A stretch of 64,000 nt of DNA from Burkholderia cepacia (GCF_029962485.1 NZ_CP073638.1:2604001-2668000), one strand, 5' to 3'; positions 18,236 through 26,809 are shown, counted from the first letter of the stretch. Translations and numbers: made by a program. The notes: a model not told the origin generated them from the letters alone.

Positions 18236-18763
18236 TTAACCGGCTTCGGAAAGCTGCCTGAGGCGCGCGTCTAGCGCATCGATTTCGGTGTCAGCGAACA
18301 CCTCGATGCCGTGCTCGCGCAGCAACGCCGCCGTCACCCCGGCACCCACGTGCCGCCGGTTCGCGAAACTTCCGTCATAGATGAACGTGCTGCCGCACGA
18401 CGGGCTGCCGTCGGCGAGGATCGCGAAGCGGCAATCGTGCGCTTGCGCGAGTGCCAGCGCGGTGTGCGCGCCGGAGACGAACGGCGCCGTCACGTCGGTG
18501 CCGTTCACGTCGACGATGCGTGCGGCCCCCGACAACACCTGCTGCCCCGATTCGCCGCCGGTGATTTCGGCGGGCGGGCGCGGCACGCTGAAGCCGCCGG
18601 CCAGTTCCGGGCAGACGGGTACGAGACGCCCTTCGCGTTGCCACCGTTCGAGTGCGTCGTGCGCGGCGGTCTTGGCCGAACCGTTGTAACGGACCGGATG
18701 GCCGACCACGCACATGCTGACGAGAATTTTCGGCGTGGCGTGCGGCTGCGGGTCATTCTTCAA
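18236..18763 (-). CDS. DUF523 family protein
   Basis: A 175-residue small cytoplasmic protein. The start KILVSMCVVGHPVRYNGSAK, then LVPVCPELAGGFSVPRPPAEI and DGSPSCGSTFIYDGSF are the conserved cysteine-containing motifs of DUF523. The cysteines (M-C-V, V-C-P-E and S-C-G) suggest a metal or cluster site, but the function is not established. It starts at TTG 18761-18763, which has GGAG at a suitable distance; the next in-frame ATG would cut off the first conserved strand. It stands alone, convergent with pcaF. Confidence 0.8.
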   Translation of the reverse strand: MKNDPQPHATPKILVSMCVVGHPVRYNGSAKTAAHDALERWQREGRLVPVCPELAGGFSVPRPPAEITGGESGQQVLSGAARIVDVNGTDVTAPFVSGAHTALALAQAHDCRFAILADGSPSCGSTFIYDGSFANRRHVGAGVTAALLREHGIEVFADTEIDALDARLRQLSEAG

Positions 18764-18851
18764 TGTCGTGCTCCGTGATGGCTGACGGCTGACGGCTGAT
18801 GGCGGCTGCGGCAGAGCGGGAAATTCTACGCTTCATCCGCGCGCCGGACCG

Positions 18852-19412
18852 TCAGGCCGCCGGCCCTTCCAGATGAATGTCGTCGGGTTCGAGCGCGTAA
18901 AGTTCGGGGTCGGGCCAAGCGCTGACCGTGAAGCCGAGCCGCAGGTAGAAGTCGATCGTGCGCTGCGACGGCGTGGCCGACACGTACAGGCGTTCGGCAC
19001 CCATCGCGCGCGCCTGTGCCCGGGCCACGCGGTAGAGCTGCTTGCCGAGCCCGCAGCCGCGCCAGTCGTGGCTCACGTGCAGGAACTTCAGCTGCAGCAT
19101 GTCGCGTTGCGGGCCGAGCGGCCGGCTGTCGATGATCACCGCCGCGACGAGCCGCGCCCCGTCGAACCTGCCGAGGAACCAGCCGCCGCGGTCGTGGCAG
19201 TCGAGCAGAATCGGCGTGTAGTGGTCGGCTTCGCCGTCAGGCCAGCCGGCAACGTCGTAGAACTCGGGCACGAGGTGCAAAGCGCCGTCGCGCAGCACAT
19301 ACAGGTGCTCGATGATTTCGCGCCGGTCGATGGTCCACACGAGCGGCACATCGTCGCGCTCGAGCGCGCGGGCGGACAGCGCGTCGCGCTCGGCGGCGGT
19401 GGGGCGCGTCAT
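18852..19412 (-). CDS. GNAT family N-acetyltransferase
   Basis: A 186-residue acetyltransferase. The acetyl-CoA pyrophosphate loop is visible in LKFLHVSHDWRGCGLGKQLYRVARAQAR, matching the Q/RxxGxG/A motif as RGCGLG. It is followed by LYVSATPSQRTIDFYLRLGFT, the usual motif B with the tyrosine of the oxyanion region. The acceptor substrate is unknown. Its ATG (19410-19412) overlaps the stop of the upstream methyltransferase gene by 4 bp (ATGA), so the two are translationally coupled and may act on the same compound. Confidence 0.83.
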   Translation of the reverse strand: MTRPTAAERDALSARALERDDVPLVWTIDRREIIEHLYVLRDGALHLVPEFYDVAGWPDGEADHYTPILLDCHDRGGWFLGRFDGARLVAAVIIDSRPLGPQRDMLQLKFLHVSHDWRGCGLGKQLYRVARAQARAMGAERLYVSATPSQRTIDFYLRLGFTVSAWPDPELYALEPDDIHLEGPAA

Positions 19413-20266
19413 GCGGCCACCCGGTGCGCGGCGATCGCGTACATCAGCGGCAGGCGCGGCATGCCGTCGGGCGGCACCATCCGGTGACCGTCCAGCTCGC
19501 GCATGCCGTCGAAGCCCTTCCAGCCATTCGCGTACGGATATTCGTTCAGGCGGTCGATCGCGAGCCCGGCCGACACGAGCGCATTCACCACGTCGCCGAT
19601 GCCCCACATGAACTCGTAGCTCGGATGCGGGTTCGCGAAATCGACGACGCCCGGGTGGTCGTGCTGCGCGCCGAGCCCCGTGCCGGACGCCGCGACGTAA
19701 TCGCCGACGCCGGTGGGCTCCTCGGTCGCATCGCGCCTGAAGTAGTCGTAGTGCGGCTGCCAGTGTTCGTCGAAATACAGTGCGAACGGATGGAATTCGA
19801 CCATCGCGAAGCGGCCGCCCGGCGCGAGCAGCGCGGCGATCCCGCGCGCCCACGCGTTCAGGTCGGACAGCCAGCAGATTGCGCCGTACGACGTGAACAC
19901 GCGATCGAAGCGCTCGCCGCGCGCGGCTGCTTCCGGCATCCAGTCGAGCACGTCGGCGCGCTCGAACCGCGCGGGCAGGCGCGCGTCGGCCGATAGTTGC
20001 CGCGCGAAGCCGATCGCCTCGTCGGAGATATCGACACCGGTGGCATCCGCGCCTTCGCGCACGAGGCTCAGCGTGTCCTGTCCCGCGTTGCATTGCAGGT
20101 GCAAGAGCCGCAGGCCCGCGAGATCGCCGAGCAGTTCGCGTTCTTCCGGAAACAGCGTCGAGCCGCCATCGCGGAAAAACGCAGCCTGATCGCCTTTATG
20201 GCTGTTATGCGCGACCGTCGCCGTATTCCACGACAGCCGGTTCAGTTCGTGCAATGCCTTTTTCAT
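19409..20266 (-). CDS. SAM-dependent methyltransferase (class I)
   Basis: A 285-residue methyltransferase. The SAM-binding motif I reads [30 protein letters not shown] (around residues 65-95), then [12 protein letters not shown] (acidic motif) and [28 protein letters not shown] (motifs II and III). The family often annotated as class I SAM methyltransferase with a WN...[25 protein letters not shown] lead has no assigned substrate. I placed the start at [14 protein letters not shown] (20264-20266), since the reading upstream looks like leader. It is the first gene of a two-gene operon with the GNAT gene. Confidence 0.82.
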   Translation of the reverse strand: MKKALHELNRLSWNTATVAHNSHKGDQAAFFRDGGSTLFPEERELLGDLAGLRLLHLQCNAGQDTLSLVREGADATGVDISDEAIGFARQLSADARLPARFERADVLDWMPEAAARGERFDRVFTSYGAICWLSDLNAWARGIAALLAPGGRFAMVEFHPFALYFDEHWQPHYDYFRRDATEEPTGVGDYVAASGTGLGAQHDHPGVVDFANPHPSYEFMWGIGDVVNALVSAGLAIDRLNEYPYANGWKGFDGMRELDGHRMVPPDGMPRLPLMYAIAAHRVAA

Positions 20267-20577
20267 CGAATTCGAATTCCGGTGGAATGGAGCAGGATAG
20301 GTCAAATCGTTTCGCCGCGTGCAACGGATACCGGCACTGGCACGCCGGACGGCGCGTCGTGACAGGCGGACAAATGCGAGCGGCGATTATCGCCGGTTTA
20401 TTTGATCGAAATCATGGCAATGGCCGGGTTGCATATTTTATGCGCGGCAGGATTAAGGTTTTCCACCGAATTGCCGACAGTAGGGACGAGAGTGTCGTAA
20501 AGCGATCAACCGTTTTTCGGCTACTGAGCGTGATTTCAGCGCGGCGCGGACAACAGATCCGCCTTTCGGAGCCTTGC
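20267..20577. other. 311-bp divergent spacer
   Basis: An AT-richer gap between the methyltransferase and the first chemoreceptor. It contains the sigma-28-like promoter at 20454-20480; I see no gene in it. Confidence 0.5.
20454..20480 (+). promoter_or_regulatory. Sigma-28 (FliA)-type promoter of chemoreceptor 1
   Basis: TAAGGTTT (20454-20461), an 11-bp spacer and GCCGACAG (20473-20480) match the flagellar consensus TAAAGTTT-N11-GCCGATAA at 7 of 8 and 6 of 8 positions. The start codon lies 98 bp downstream. A similar site precedes the second receptor. Confidence 0.6.
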
Positions 20578-22122
20578 ATGCGCAATAACCAGCCCGTTAC
20601 CCAACAGGAATTCGATTTTCCCGACGACGTCACGCTGATGTCGACGACCGATGCCGACAGCTATATCACCTACGCGAACACGACGTTCTCGCAGGTGAGC
20701 GGCTTCTCGAACGAGGAGCTCGTCGGCCAGCCGCACAATGCCGTGCGCCACCCGGACATGCCGCGCGAGGCGTTCGCCGACATGTGGGCGACGCTGAAGC
20801 GCGGCGAGCCGTGGACCGCGCTCGTGAAGAACCGCCGCAAGAACGGCGACCACTACTGGGTGCGCGCGAACGCGATTCCGGTGATGCGCAACGGCGAGCC
20901 GCAGGGCTATATGTCGGTGCGCACGAAGGCCCCAGGCGACGAGACCGCGGCCGCCGAAGCGCTGTATCGCGCGTTTCGCGAAGGCAAGGCCGGCCAGCGC
21001 CGGTTCCACAAGGGGCTCGTGATCCGCACGGGGCTGCTGCGCATCGCGTCGCTGCCGCAGACCATGTCGGTGCGCGCGCGCGTGCATTCAGCGCTGTGCG
21101 TGCTGGCGCCGGCCGTCGTCGGCGCGGGCTGGGCATGCGGGCTGACCGGCGGCGGGCTCGCGGCGTTTGCCGGTGCGACGGTCGGCGCGGCGGCTGCGGC
21201 CGGCTGGTGGCTCGATGCGCAGATCGTGCAACCGTTGAAGCGGTTGCACGAGCAGGCGCTGAACGTCGCGACCGGTGAAAGCCGGCGCGGCGTGCGGATG
21301 AACCGCGTCGACGAGATCGGCATGACGCTGCGCACGATCAATCAGCTCGGGCTGATGTTCCGCTGGCTCGTCGACGATGTCAGCGAGCAGGTGCACAACG
21401 TGCAGCGCGCGAGCAACGAGATCGCGCAGGGTAACAGCGACTTGAGCGCGCGCACCGAGCAGGCCGCGTCGAGCGTGCAGGAGACGGCCGCATCGATGGC
21501 CGAGATGACGGCGACCGTGTCGAGCAACGCGGAGACGGCGCTGCAGGCGAATCAGCTGTCGGTGTCGGCGAGCGACGCGGCCGAGCGCGGTGGGCAGGCG
21601 GTCAGCGAGGTCGTCACGACGATGAGCGACATCACCGACAGCTCGCGCAGGATCGCCGACATCATCGGCGTGATCGACGGCATCGCATTCCAGACCAACA
21701 TCCTCGCGTTGAATGCGGCAGTCGAAGCCGCGCGTGCGGGTGAACAGGGGCGCGGTTTCGCGGTGGTCGCCGGCGAGGTGCGTGCGCTCGCGCAGCGCAG
21801 CGCGAATGCGGCGAAGGAGATCAAGACGCTGATCGGCGCGAGCGTCGAGCGCGTCGAGTCGGGCGCACGGCGCGTGGACGAGGCCGGCAGGACGATGGAA
21901 GACATCGTCACGCAGGTGAAGCGCGTGTCCGATCTGATCGCTGAAATCAGCTCGTCGACGGCCGAACAGAGCACGGGCGTCGCGCAGGTCGACCAGGCGG
22001 TCGTGCATCTGGACAACATCACGCAGCAGAATGCGGCGCTCGTCGAACAGAGCACGGCGGCATCGGAGAGCCTGAAGCAGCAGGCGACGCGTCTCGTGGA
22101 TGCGGTGAACGTGTTCAGGTGA
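20578..22122 (+). CDS. aer: Aer-like PAS methyl-accepting chemotaxis protein, copy 1
   Basis: A 514-residue energy/redox taxis receptor. An N-terminal PAS domain (about 15-115) reads [42 protein letters not shown] and matches the FAD-binding PAS of Aer. A hydrophobic hairpin around 168-212 anchors it in the inner membrane without a periplasmic domain. A HAMP region follows, then the cytoplasmic signalling domain with the conserved hairpin tip [37 protein letters not shown], which contacts CheA/CheW. No CheR-tethering NWETF tail is present (it ends AVNVFR). The protein is the same length as its neighbour at 22533 and very similar throughout, so the pair is a tandem duplication. A sigma-28 promoter suggests expression with the flagellar regulon. 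Confidence 0.9.
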   Translation: MRNNQPVTQQEFDFPDDVTLMSTTDADSYITYANTTFSQVSGFSNEELVGQPHNAVRHPDMPREAFADMWATLKRGEPWTALVKNRRKNGDHYWVRANAIPVMRNGEPQGYMSVRTKAPGDETAAAEALYRAFREGKAGQRRFHKGLVIRTGLLRIASLPQTMSVRARVHSALCVLAPAVVGAGWACGLTGGGLAAFAGATVGAAAAAGWWLDAQIVQPLKRLHEQALNVATGESRRGVRMNRVDEIGMTLRTINQLGLMFRWLVDDVSEQVHNVQRASNEIAQGNSDLSARTEQAASSVQETAASMAEMTATVSSNAETALQANQLSVSASDAAERGGQAVSEVVTTMSDITDSSRRIADIIGVIDGIAFQTNILALNAAVEAARAGEQGRGFAVVAGEVRALAQRSANAAKEIKTLIGASVERVESGARRVDEAGRTMEDIVTQVKRVSDLIAEISSSTAEQSTGVAQVDQAVVHLDNITQQNAALVEQSTAASESLKQQATRLVDAVNVFR

Positions 22123-22532
22123 TCGCTGCAAGCGTGCGCGACGGGCTGGCCTGATGGATGAATCCCGAACGTCGCGCGCAATACGCATTCAGGTTTTTCG
22201 ATTCAATCAAATCTCGTCAAACGAGAAATATTCTTATTTGTGATTTTCGTTTGTGCATTAAATCGAACCGACTGAATTGTAATCAATGGTCAGACGAATG
22301 TTCGTCAAACCGTTGTCCAGTGTGGTGTTTCGTTTCATCCATAAACAAATCATTCGGTAAAGACAAGATGATGCATCTTTAATGCATATTTTCCCGAATA
22401 CACCATAATGTTTCCGGAAAATTTGCCGAAAGCGCAGGAGCCAGACCATCGCGCATGCGGATCGACCGCCATGCGCGGGTCTCGAATCAATCGACAAGCG
22501 GACGCAAGATCCGTTATCCGGAGCTCCTCACC
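22123..22532. other. 410-bp AT-rich spacer between the tandem chemoreceptors
   Basis: A clearly lower-GC stretch (22180-22440), unlike the surrounding DNA and not similar to the leader of copy 1 except for the sigma-28 motif near its end. I see no gene in it. It may be a scar of the duplication or acquired DNA. Confidence 0.5.
22406..22432 (+). promoter_or_regulatory. Sigma-28 (FliA)-type promoter of chemoreceptor 2
   Basis: TAATGTTT (22406-22413), an 11-bp spacer and GCCGAAAG (22425-22432) match TAAAGTTT-N11-GCCGATAA at 7 of 8 and 6 of 8 positions. It lies 101 bp before the ATG, almost the same distance as in copy 1, although the surrounding leader differs. Confidence 0.6.
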
Positions 22533-24077
22533 ATGCGCAACAACCAGCCCGTCACGCAACGCGAATTCGATTTTCCCGATGACGCGACGCTGATGTCGAC
22601 GACCGATGCCAATAGCTACATCACGTACGCAAACGCGGCATTCATCCAGGTCAGCGGATTTTCTCCCGAGGAAATAGAAGGTCAGCCGCACAACGTCGTG
22701 CGCCACCCGGACATGCCGAAGGAGGCATTCGCCGACATGTGGGCGACGCTCAAGGGCGGCGAGCCGTGGACCGCGCTTGTGAAGAACCGCCGCAAGAACG
22801 GCGACCACTACTGGGTGCGCGCGAACGCGATTCCGGTGATGCGCAACGGCCAGCCGAAAGGCTATATGTCGGTGCGCACGAAGGCGACGCGCGACGAGAT
22901 AGCGGCCGCCGAAGCGCTGTATCGCGAATTCCGCGAAGGCAAGGCCGGCAATCGCCGCTTCCACAAGGGGCTGATCGTCCGCACGGGCGTGATGCGTGTC
23001 GCGTCGCTGTTCCAGACGATGTCGGTGCGTGCGCGCGTGCATTCGACGCTGTGCGTGCTGGCGCCGGCCGTCGTCGGCGCGGGCTGGGCATGCGGGCTGA
23101 CTGGCGGCGCACTGGCCGCGTTTGCCGGCGCGGCGGCCGGCGTGACGGTGGCCGCCGGGTGGTGGCTCGACGCGCAGATCGTGCAGCCGCTTCGACAGTT
23201 GCGCGACGAGGCGCTGCGCGTCGCGACCGGCGAGAGCCGCAGCAGCGTGCGCATGAATCGCGTCGACGAGATCGGCATGACGCTGCGCACGATCAACCAG
23301 CTCGGGCTGATGTTCCGCTGGCTCGTCGACGATGTCAGCGAACAGGTGCTGAACGTGCAGCGCGCGAGCAACGAGATCGCGCAGGGCAACAACGACCTGA
23401 GTGCGCGCACCGAACAGGCATCGACGAGCGTGCAGCAGACGGCCGCGTCGATGGCCGAGATGACGGCGACCGTATCGAGCAACGCGGAGACGGCGCTGCA
23501 GGCGAACCAGTTGTCCGTTTCCGCGAGTGAAGCGGCCGGGCGCGGCGGGCAGGCGGTGAACGAAGTCGTCGCGACGATGAACGACATCACCGACAGCTCG
23601 CGCAAGATATCGGACATCATCGGCGTGATCGACGGCATCGCGTTCCAGACCAACATCCTCGCGCTGAACGCGGCCGTGGAGGCGGCGCGGGCTGGCGATC
23701 AGGGGCGCGGCTTCGCGGTGGTCGCGGGCGAAGTGCGCGCGCTCGCGCAGCGCAGTGCGAACGCGGCAAAGGAGATCAAGACGCTGATCGGCGCGAGTGT
23801 CGAGCGGGTGGAGTCAGGCGCGCGGATCGTCGATGGCGCGGGCAAGACGATGGAGGACATCGTCACGCAGGTGAAGCGCGTGTCCGATCTGATCGCGGAA
23901 ATCAGCTCGTCGACGGCTGAGCAAAGCACGGGCGTGGCGCAGGTCGACCAGGCGGTCGTGCATCTGGACAACATCACGCAGCAGAACGCGGCGCTCGTCG
24001 AGCAGAGCACGGCGGCGTCGGAGAGCCTGAAGCAGCAGGCGACGCGGCTGGTGGAGGCTGTGAACGTGTTTCGGTGA
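22533..24077 (+). CDS. aer: Aer-like PAS methyl-accepting chemotaxis protein, copy 2
   Basis: A 514-residue receptor with the same order of parts as copy 1: PAS ([37 protein letters not shown]), membrane hairpin, HAMP, and a signalling domain ending [23 protein letters not shown]. The signalling halves are almost identical. Most differences fall in the PAS domain and the membrane hairpin, as expected if the two copies have diverged in sensing. The ATG at 22533 follows GGAGCTCCTCACC. Downstream is a hairpin (24106-24128) and then convergent genes. A decayed third copy lies at 24667-24867. Confidence 0.9.
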   Translation: MRNNQPVTQREFDFPDDATLMSTTDANSYITYANAAFIQVSGFSPEEIEGQPHNVVRHPDMPKEAFADMWATLKGGEPWTALVKNRRKNGDHYWVRANAIPVMRNGQPKGYMSVRTKATRDEIAAAEALYREFREGKAGNRRFHKGLIVRTGVMRVASLFQTMSVRARVHSTLCVLAPAVVGAGWACGLTGGALAAFAGAAAGVTVAAGWWLDAQIVQPLRQLRDEALRVATGESRSSVRMNRVDEIGMTLRTINQLGLMFRWLVDDVSEQVLNVQRASNEIAQGNNDLSARTEQASTSVQQTAASMAEMTATVSSNAETALQANQLSVSASEAAGRGGQAVNEVVATMNDITDSSRKISDIIGVIDGIAFQTNILALNAAVEAARAGDQGRGFAVVAGEVRALAQRSANAAKEIKTLIGASVERVESGARIVDGAGKTMEDIVTQVKRVSDLIAEISSSTAEQSTGVAQVDQAVVHLDNITQQNAALVEQSTAASESLKQQATRLVEAVNVFR

Positions 24078-24105
24078 TCGCGGGAACGTGCTAGGCAGGA
24101 GGAAG

Positions 24106-24128
24106 CCGGCCCGCGTTGTGCGGGCCGG
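24106..24128. terminator. Bidirectional hairpin between chemoreceptor 2 and the first OmpA-like gene
   Basis: CCGGCCCGC (24106-24114) and GCGGGCCGG (24120-24128) form a perfect 9-bp stem with a GTTGT loop, placed between two convergent genes. No T-run follows. Confidence 0.5.
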
Positions 24129-24148
24129 TGTGGGTGCGTCGCGCGACG

Positions 24149-24613
24149 TCATTGCGTTCTGGGTATGGGATTCAGGTTCGGGCAACAGTGGTTGGGGCAT
24201 CCCGGACCAAATGTGATCTCGACGCGCCGCCCGTTGTCGTCAAACTCGCTCGCGGGAAACGGCAATTTGTAGATTCGCGCGATCATCGAATTTCGTTCGC
24301 CCCGGATCAAAAATTGATCTAAGGCGCCTTTAACGTTCGCTGCACGTCGGTGTGCAAGCTCTTGCGCGCTTCGTTCCGTCGGTTCGGCCAATCCGACAAC
24401 TGACACCACATCGACAATGGGGAAGCGATTGCGCATGTCGTTCGACCATACGGAAAGTCTCGCCAGCTCGGAGGTGGATAGGTCGCTCGAATTGTTGTCG
24501 AATCGAACATCAAAATCCCAACCGGGCATGTTCGACGGACCGTCGCATGCGAGCGCCGTATGTGCGCAGCTCAACGCGAGTGCGACGGCAGTGACGAACC
24601 TATTCAATGTCAA
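24149..24613 (-). CDS. Secreted OmpA-like protein, copy A (probable orphan immunity protein)
   Basis: A 154-residue exported protein: signal peptide NRFVTAVALALSCAHTALA, then CDGPSNMPGW. The mature part resembles a degenerate OmpA C-terminal fold (FDVRFDNNSSDLSTSELARLSVW, VVGLAEPTERSAQELAHRRAANVKGAL, NGRRVEI) but lacks the GHTD peptidoglycan motif. It ends in a cysteine-rich tail GPGCPNHCCPNLNPIP shared with copy B at 24936. It starts at TTG 24611-24613, overlapping the last codons of an M35 peptidase remnant exactly as copy B overlaps the intact peptidase gene. Its effector partner has been lost, so I read it as a retained immunity gene (inference). GC content is lower than in the flanks. 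Confidence 0.7.
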   Translation of the reverse strand: MTLNRFVTAVALALSCAHTALACDGPSNMPGWDFDVRFDNNSSDLSTSELARLSVWSNDMRNRFPIVDVVSVVGLAEPTERSAQELAHRRAANVKGALDQFLIRGERNSMIARIYKLPFPASEFDDNGRRVEITFGPGCPNHCCPNLNPIPRTQ

Positions 24614-24648
24614 CGACGTACCCCGCGATGCTGTCGGCGTTGTGGAGC
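24600..24648 (-). pseudogene. 3' scrap of a second M35 peptidase gene
   Basis: The last 15 or so codons read LLHNADSIAGYVVDIE-stop, nearly identical to the end of the intact peptidase (HNADSIAGYVVDGD-stop, 25375 onward). The rest of the gene is missing; the sequence switches to chemoreceptor-derived DNA at about 24667. It shows that the peptidase plus secreted-protein unit was once present twice. Confidence 0.75.
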
Positions 24649-24666
24649 AAGAACGTCTGCCTACGC

Positions 24667-24867
24667 GGATGTTCGGTGGTCAATTTCGGGCGCTCGCGCA
24701 GCACAGCGCGAACACGGCAAAGGAGATCAAGACACTGATCGGTGCGAGCGTATCGGACCCGATCGCGGAGATCAGGCCGTCGACGATCGAGCAGAGCACG
24801 GCAGCATCGGAGGTGCCTGAGGCGGCGAGCGACGCGGCCGGTTGAGATGGTGAACATGTTTCGGTGA
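24667..24867 (+). pseudogene. Decayed third chemoreceptor, C-terminal fragment
   Basis: Plus-strand sequence resembling the last third of the Aer-like receptors: [23 protein letters not shown], then SDPIAEIRPSTIEQST and AASE, ending in the same TTTCGGTGA. Two internal segments have been lost. One deletion ends at the repeated EQST codons, suggesting slippage or recombination between short repeats. There is no start or upstream domain. The sequence downstream of its stop is homologous to that downstream of copy 2, so receptor end and OmpA-like gene were duplicated together. Confidence 0.75.
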
Positions 24868-24935
24868 TGGTCTGAACGCCCGAGGTAGGAGGAAGGCTGT
24901 CCTCATTGCGCGCCGCCGTGGGGGGGGCGTGTACG

Positions 24936-25385
24936 TCATTGCGCCCTCGGTATGGGATTCAGGTTCGGGCAACAGTGGTTAGGGCATCCCGGACTGACGT
25001 TCACTTCAACGCGTCGCCCGGATTGACCGAACTCGTCCGGCTTGAAAATTTTCCCTGCCAAGGCGCTTTTCTCGCCGCGGATCGAATGCCGACCCAGAAC
25101 AGCCATCACGTTCTCCGCTCGTTGCGTTGCAAGCCGTTGCGCGTCGCGTTCGGTTTGTTCGGCGAGCCCGATAAGCCATACCGTATCAATGATCGGAAAG
25201 CGCTTGTGCATGTCGCTTGACCATGCCGACAATCTCGACAGTTCCGTCGGCGAAATCGCACTCGAATCCGCATCGAAAACAATATCGATGTAATGGGCCG
25301 GCATGTTCGACGCACCGTCACAGGCGAACGCTGCGTGTGCGCAGCAAATCGCGAGCGCTGCGGCGGTTAGGAATTTAGTCGCCAT
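24936..25385 (-). CDS. Secreted OmpA-like protein, copy B (probable immunity protein of the M35 effector)
   Basis: A 149-residue exported protein with signal peptide ATKFLTAAALAICCAHAAFA followed by CDGASNMPAHY. Like copy A it has a shortened OmpA-like domain (IDIVFDADSSAISPTELSRLSAW, LIGLAEQTERDAQRLATQRAENVMAVL, SGRRVEV) and the cysteine-rich tail SPGCPNHCCPNLNPIP. Its ATG (25383-25385) overlaps the last 11 bases of the peptidase gene, so the two are translationally coupled. A periplasmic protein tied so closely to a putative antibacterial peptidase fits an immunity role against a periplasm-acting effector. An accessory or peptidoglycan-anchored partner cannot be excluded. Confidence 0.72.
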   Translation of the reverse strand: MATKFLTAAALAICCAHAAFACDGASNMPAHYIDIVFDADSSAISPTELSRLSAWSSDMHKRFPIIDTVWLIGLAEQTERDAQRLATQRAENVMAVLGRHSIRGEKSALAGKIFKPDEFGQSGRRVEVNVSPGCPNHCCPNLNPIPRAQ

Positions 25386-26022
25386 CGACAACATACCCCG
25401 CAATGCTGTCGGCATTGTGGATTGCCAAGTCAGGATTTGACCGGCCCCAAGGCGCGAGAAAAGGCGTGATTGTGTATTGATCGTCTGTCGAAGACATCGT
25501 GTCGTGGAAGTGAGTTGCTTCATGGATGATAGTAGATACATGAGAATCAGCACCGTCGGTCCACGGGCGCATCGTGCAGAATCGCGCGCTGATGGCGATG
25601 GTATGTGTGGCCGTGTCTGGTGCGCACACATGCGCGGCTTCGTCAGTCGTTCCGCGCGGATGAGGCGTGCAACCCGTTGCCAAATCTCCAGCGCTGCCGC
25701 TTCGAACGACATTGTTTTCGTTGAACGCTCGAACGACGCCAAGCACTTTCGTTAAGCCGGTGAGCAGGTGCATACGCGTTCTCTCGTCGTCACGACCGAA
25801 CCACTTGAGCACGCGATCTTTTTCGGACTGCGACCACCGGTGTAAAGCGATGGTGCGTACACTCAGCTTCTCGACGGCTTTAGCTTGTGCTTTCGCGAAC
25901 ACGGCACGGAATTCCGAATTGGTCATGTTTTCGCAGATCGGTCGCAAATCAACATCCACGAATGTCTGAGATCCCGCGATGGTGTTTGTTGTCGTCTCGG
26001 CGACGGTAGTTCGGTTTCCCAT
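25375..26022 (-). CDS. M35 (aspzincin) metallopeptidase, putative type VI effector
   Basis: A 215-residue protein without a signal peptide. The C-terminal half is an aspzincin domain: the zinc motif HEATH at 167-171 (STIIHEATHFHD), the third-ligand motif STDDQY with D181 matching the GTxD aspartate, and NPDLAIHNADSIAGY, the conserved segment after it in lysine-specific M35 endopeptidases. The first 100 residues (NMTNSEFRAVFAKAQAKAVEKLSVR) look helical and are unassigned; C118, C133 and C149 may form disulfides. It starts 3 bases after the PAAR gene ends, with its GAGGA site inside that gene, and its end overlaps the secreted protein gene. The layout PAAR, toxin, exported partner predicts delivery by a type VI secretion system and proteolytic action in a target cell (inference). 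Confidence 0.78.
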   Translation of the reverse strand: MGNRTTVAETTTNTIAGSQTFVDVDLRPICENMTNSEFRAVFAKAQAKAVEKLSVRTIALHRWSQSEKDRVLKWFGRDDERTRMHLLTGLTKVLGVVRAFNENNVVRSGSAGDLATGCTPHPRGTTDEAAHVCAPDTATHTIAISARFCTMRPWTDGADSHVSTIIHEATHFHDTMSSTDDQYTITPFLAPWGRSNPDLAIHNADSIAGYVVDGD

Positions 26023-26025
26023 CGT

Positions 26026-26559
26026 TCAGTCCTCGATCACAAGCGTCAATGTCTGCGCGCGTTCGGTTTGCACGCGCGCGGTACAACCGTGCCGATCACT
26101 CATGCCGGATGCAAGCACGCTCCCGGATCGATCCTTGATCCAATAGCGCACGTTGCTTAACGGTTGCTTCGTTCTCACGTCGCGGATCACAAATTGATCG
26201 TTGTGAATGTCAGATGCTGGTGCGTATCGTGTGGGTGAAAATGTCGAATATCCAGTGAAGGGGGGCGCCGAGCCATGGCCGCCGCTCCCAATGAAAAACG
26301 TGCAGTCGTTTCCCGCGATTAAAAGATTTTGCCCGCACGGACAAAGTACAGCGTCGCCTTCCACGGCTACGGCACGTCCGTTACCGACGACGGATACCGC
26401 GCTTCCTGCTATCGGAAACATTCCCTCGCAATTTCCACATGTCGCTTTGTCACCGTCCAAGGCAATGTGCTTGTTGTTCACGAATATGCTTGCAGTGCCA
26501 GCGATGACGATTCCGCCTGTCGTCGTTGCGTCACCGTGCCTGATTGCCCGTCGGCTCAT
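26026..26559 (-). CDS. PAAR-domain spike-tip protein with C-terminal extension
   Basis: A 177-residue protein. Residues 1-95 are a PAAR domain: SRRAIRHGDATTTGGIVIAGTAS, GDKATCGNCEGMFPIAGSAVSVVGNGRAVAVEGDAVLCPCGQNLLIAG, with the cysteines typical of Burkholderia PAAR-like tips. The remaining part (FVIRDVRTKQPLSNVRYWIKD to TERAQTLTLVIED) resembles the transthyretin-like beta extension often fused to PAAR proteins as an adaptor. It would cap a VgrG trimer and carry the downstream M35 protein as cargo. I chose the ATG at 26557-26559 because GAGGA is 7 bases upstream and the PAAR fold begins at once. No vgrG or core type VI gene is in the window, so the cassette is an orphan. Confidence 0.82.
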   Translation of the reverse strand: MSRRAIRHGDATTTGGIVIAGTASIFVNNKHIALDGDKATCGNCEGMFPIAGSAVSVVGNGRAVAVEGDAVLCPCGQNLLIAGNDCTFFIGSGGHGSAPPFTGYSTFSPTRYAPASDIHNDQFVIRDVRTKQPLSNVRYWIKDRSGSVLASGMSDRHGCTARVQTERAQTLTLVIED

Positions 26560-26771
26560 GGCCATTTCCTCAATCCAAGTTGGCAAAGACCCAATCGGCT
26601 CACTTCGGGCCATGAATCGCGTATTGATCGATCGTGACATCTTCAACTGCGATGATCGGCGGCGCGTGTGGTTGCTGCACCATCGCGCAAAGCCGGATCA
26701 ACAAGTGAAGAAAGTAAGGGCAGGCGGCATGTTCTCCTTCCATGGACTCGGATGCCTTGTAAATGGACGAG

Positions 26772-26809
26772 CTATAGACAGTGGCCGGTAAGATTTTCCT
26801 TGTCTATAG
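26772..26809. promoter_or_regulatory. 9-bp inverted repeat upstream of the effector cassette
   Basis: CTATAGACA (26772-26780) and TGTCTATAG (26801-26809) are perfect inverted copies with a 20-bp spacer, in an AT-rich stretch about 215 bp upstream of the PAAR gene. It could be an operator or a recombination scar at the edge of the island. Confidence 0.35.

Noticed and set aside
24417..24845. A 142-codon plus-strand frame mixing novel sequence with chemoreceptor fragments
   Set aside because: It runs antisense through the exported protein gene and then into the decayed receptor copy. It is a chance fusion, not a gene.
26600..26743. A 47-codon minus-strand frame just upstream of the PAAR gene
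   Set aside because: Weak ribosome-binding site and no recognisable motif, and it overlaps the PAAR leader; mentioned only in the gap entry.
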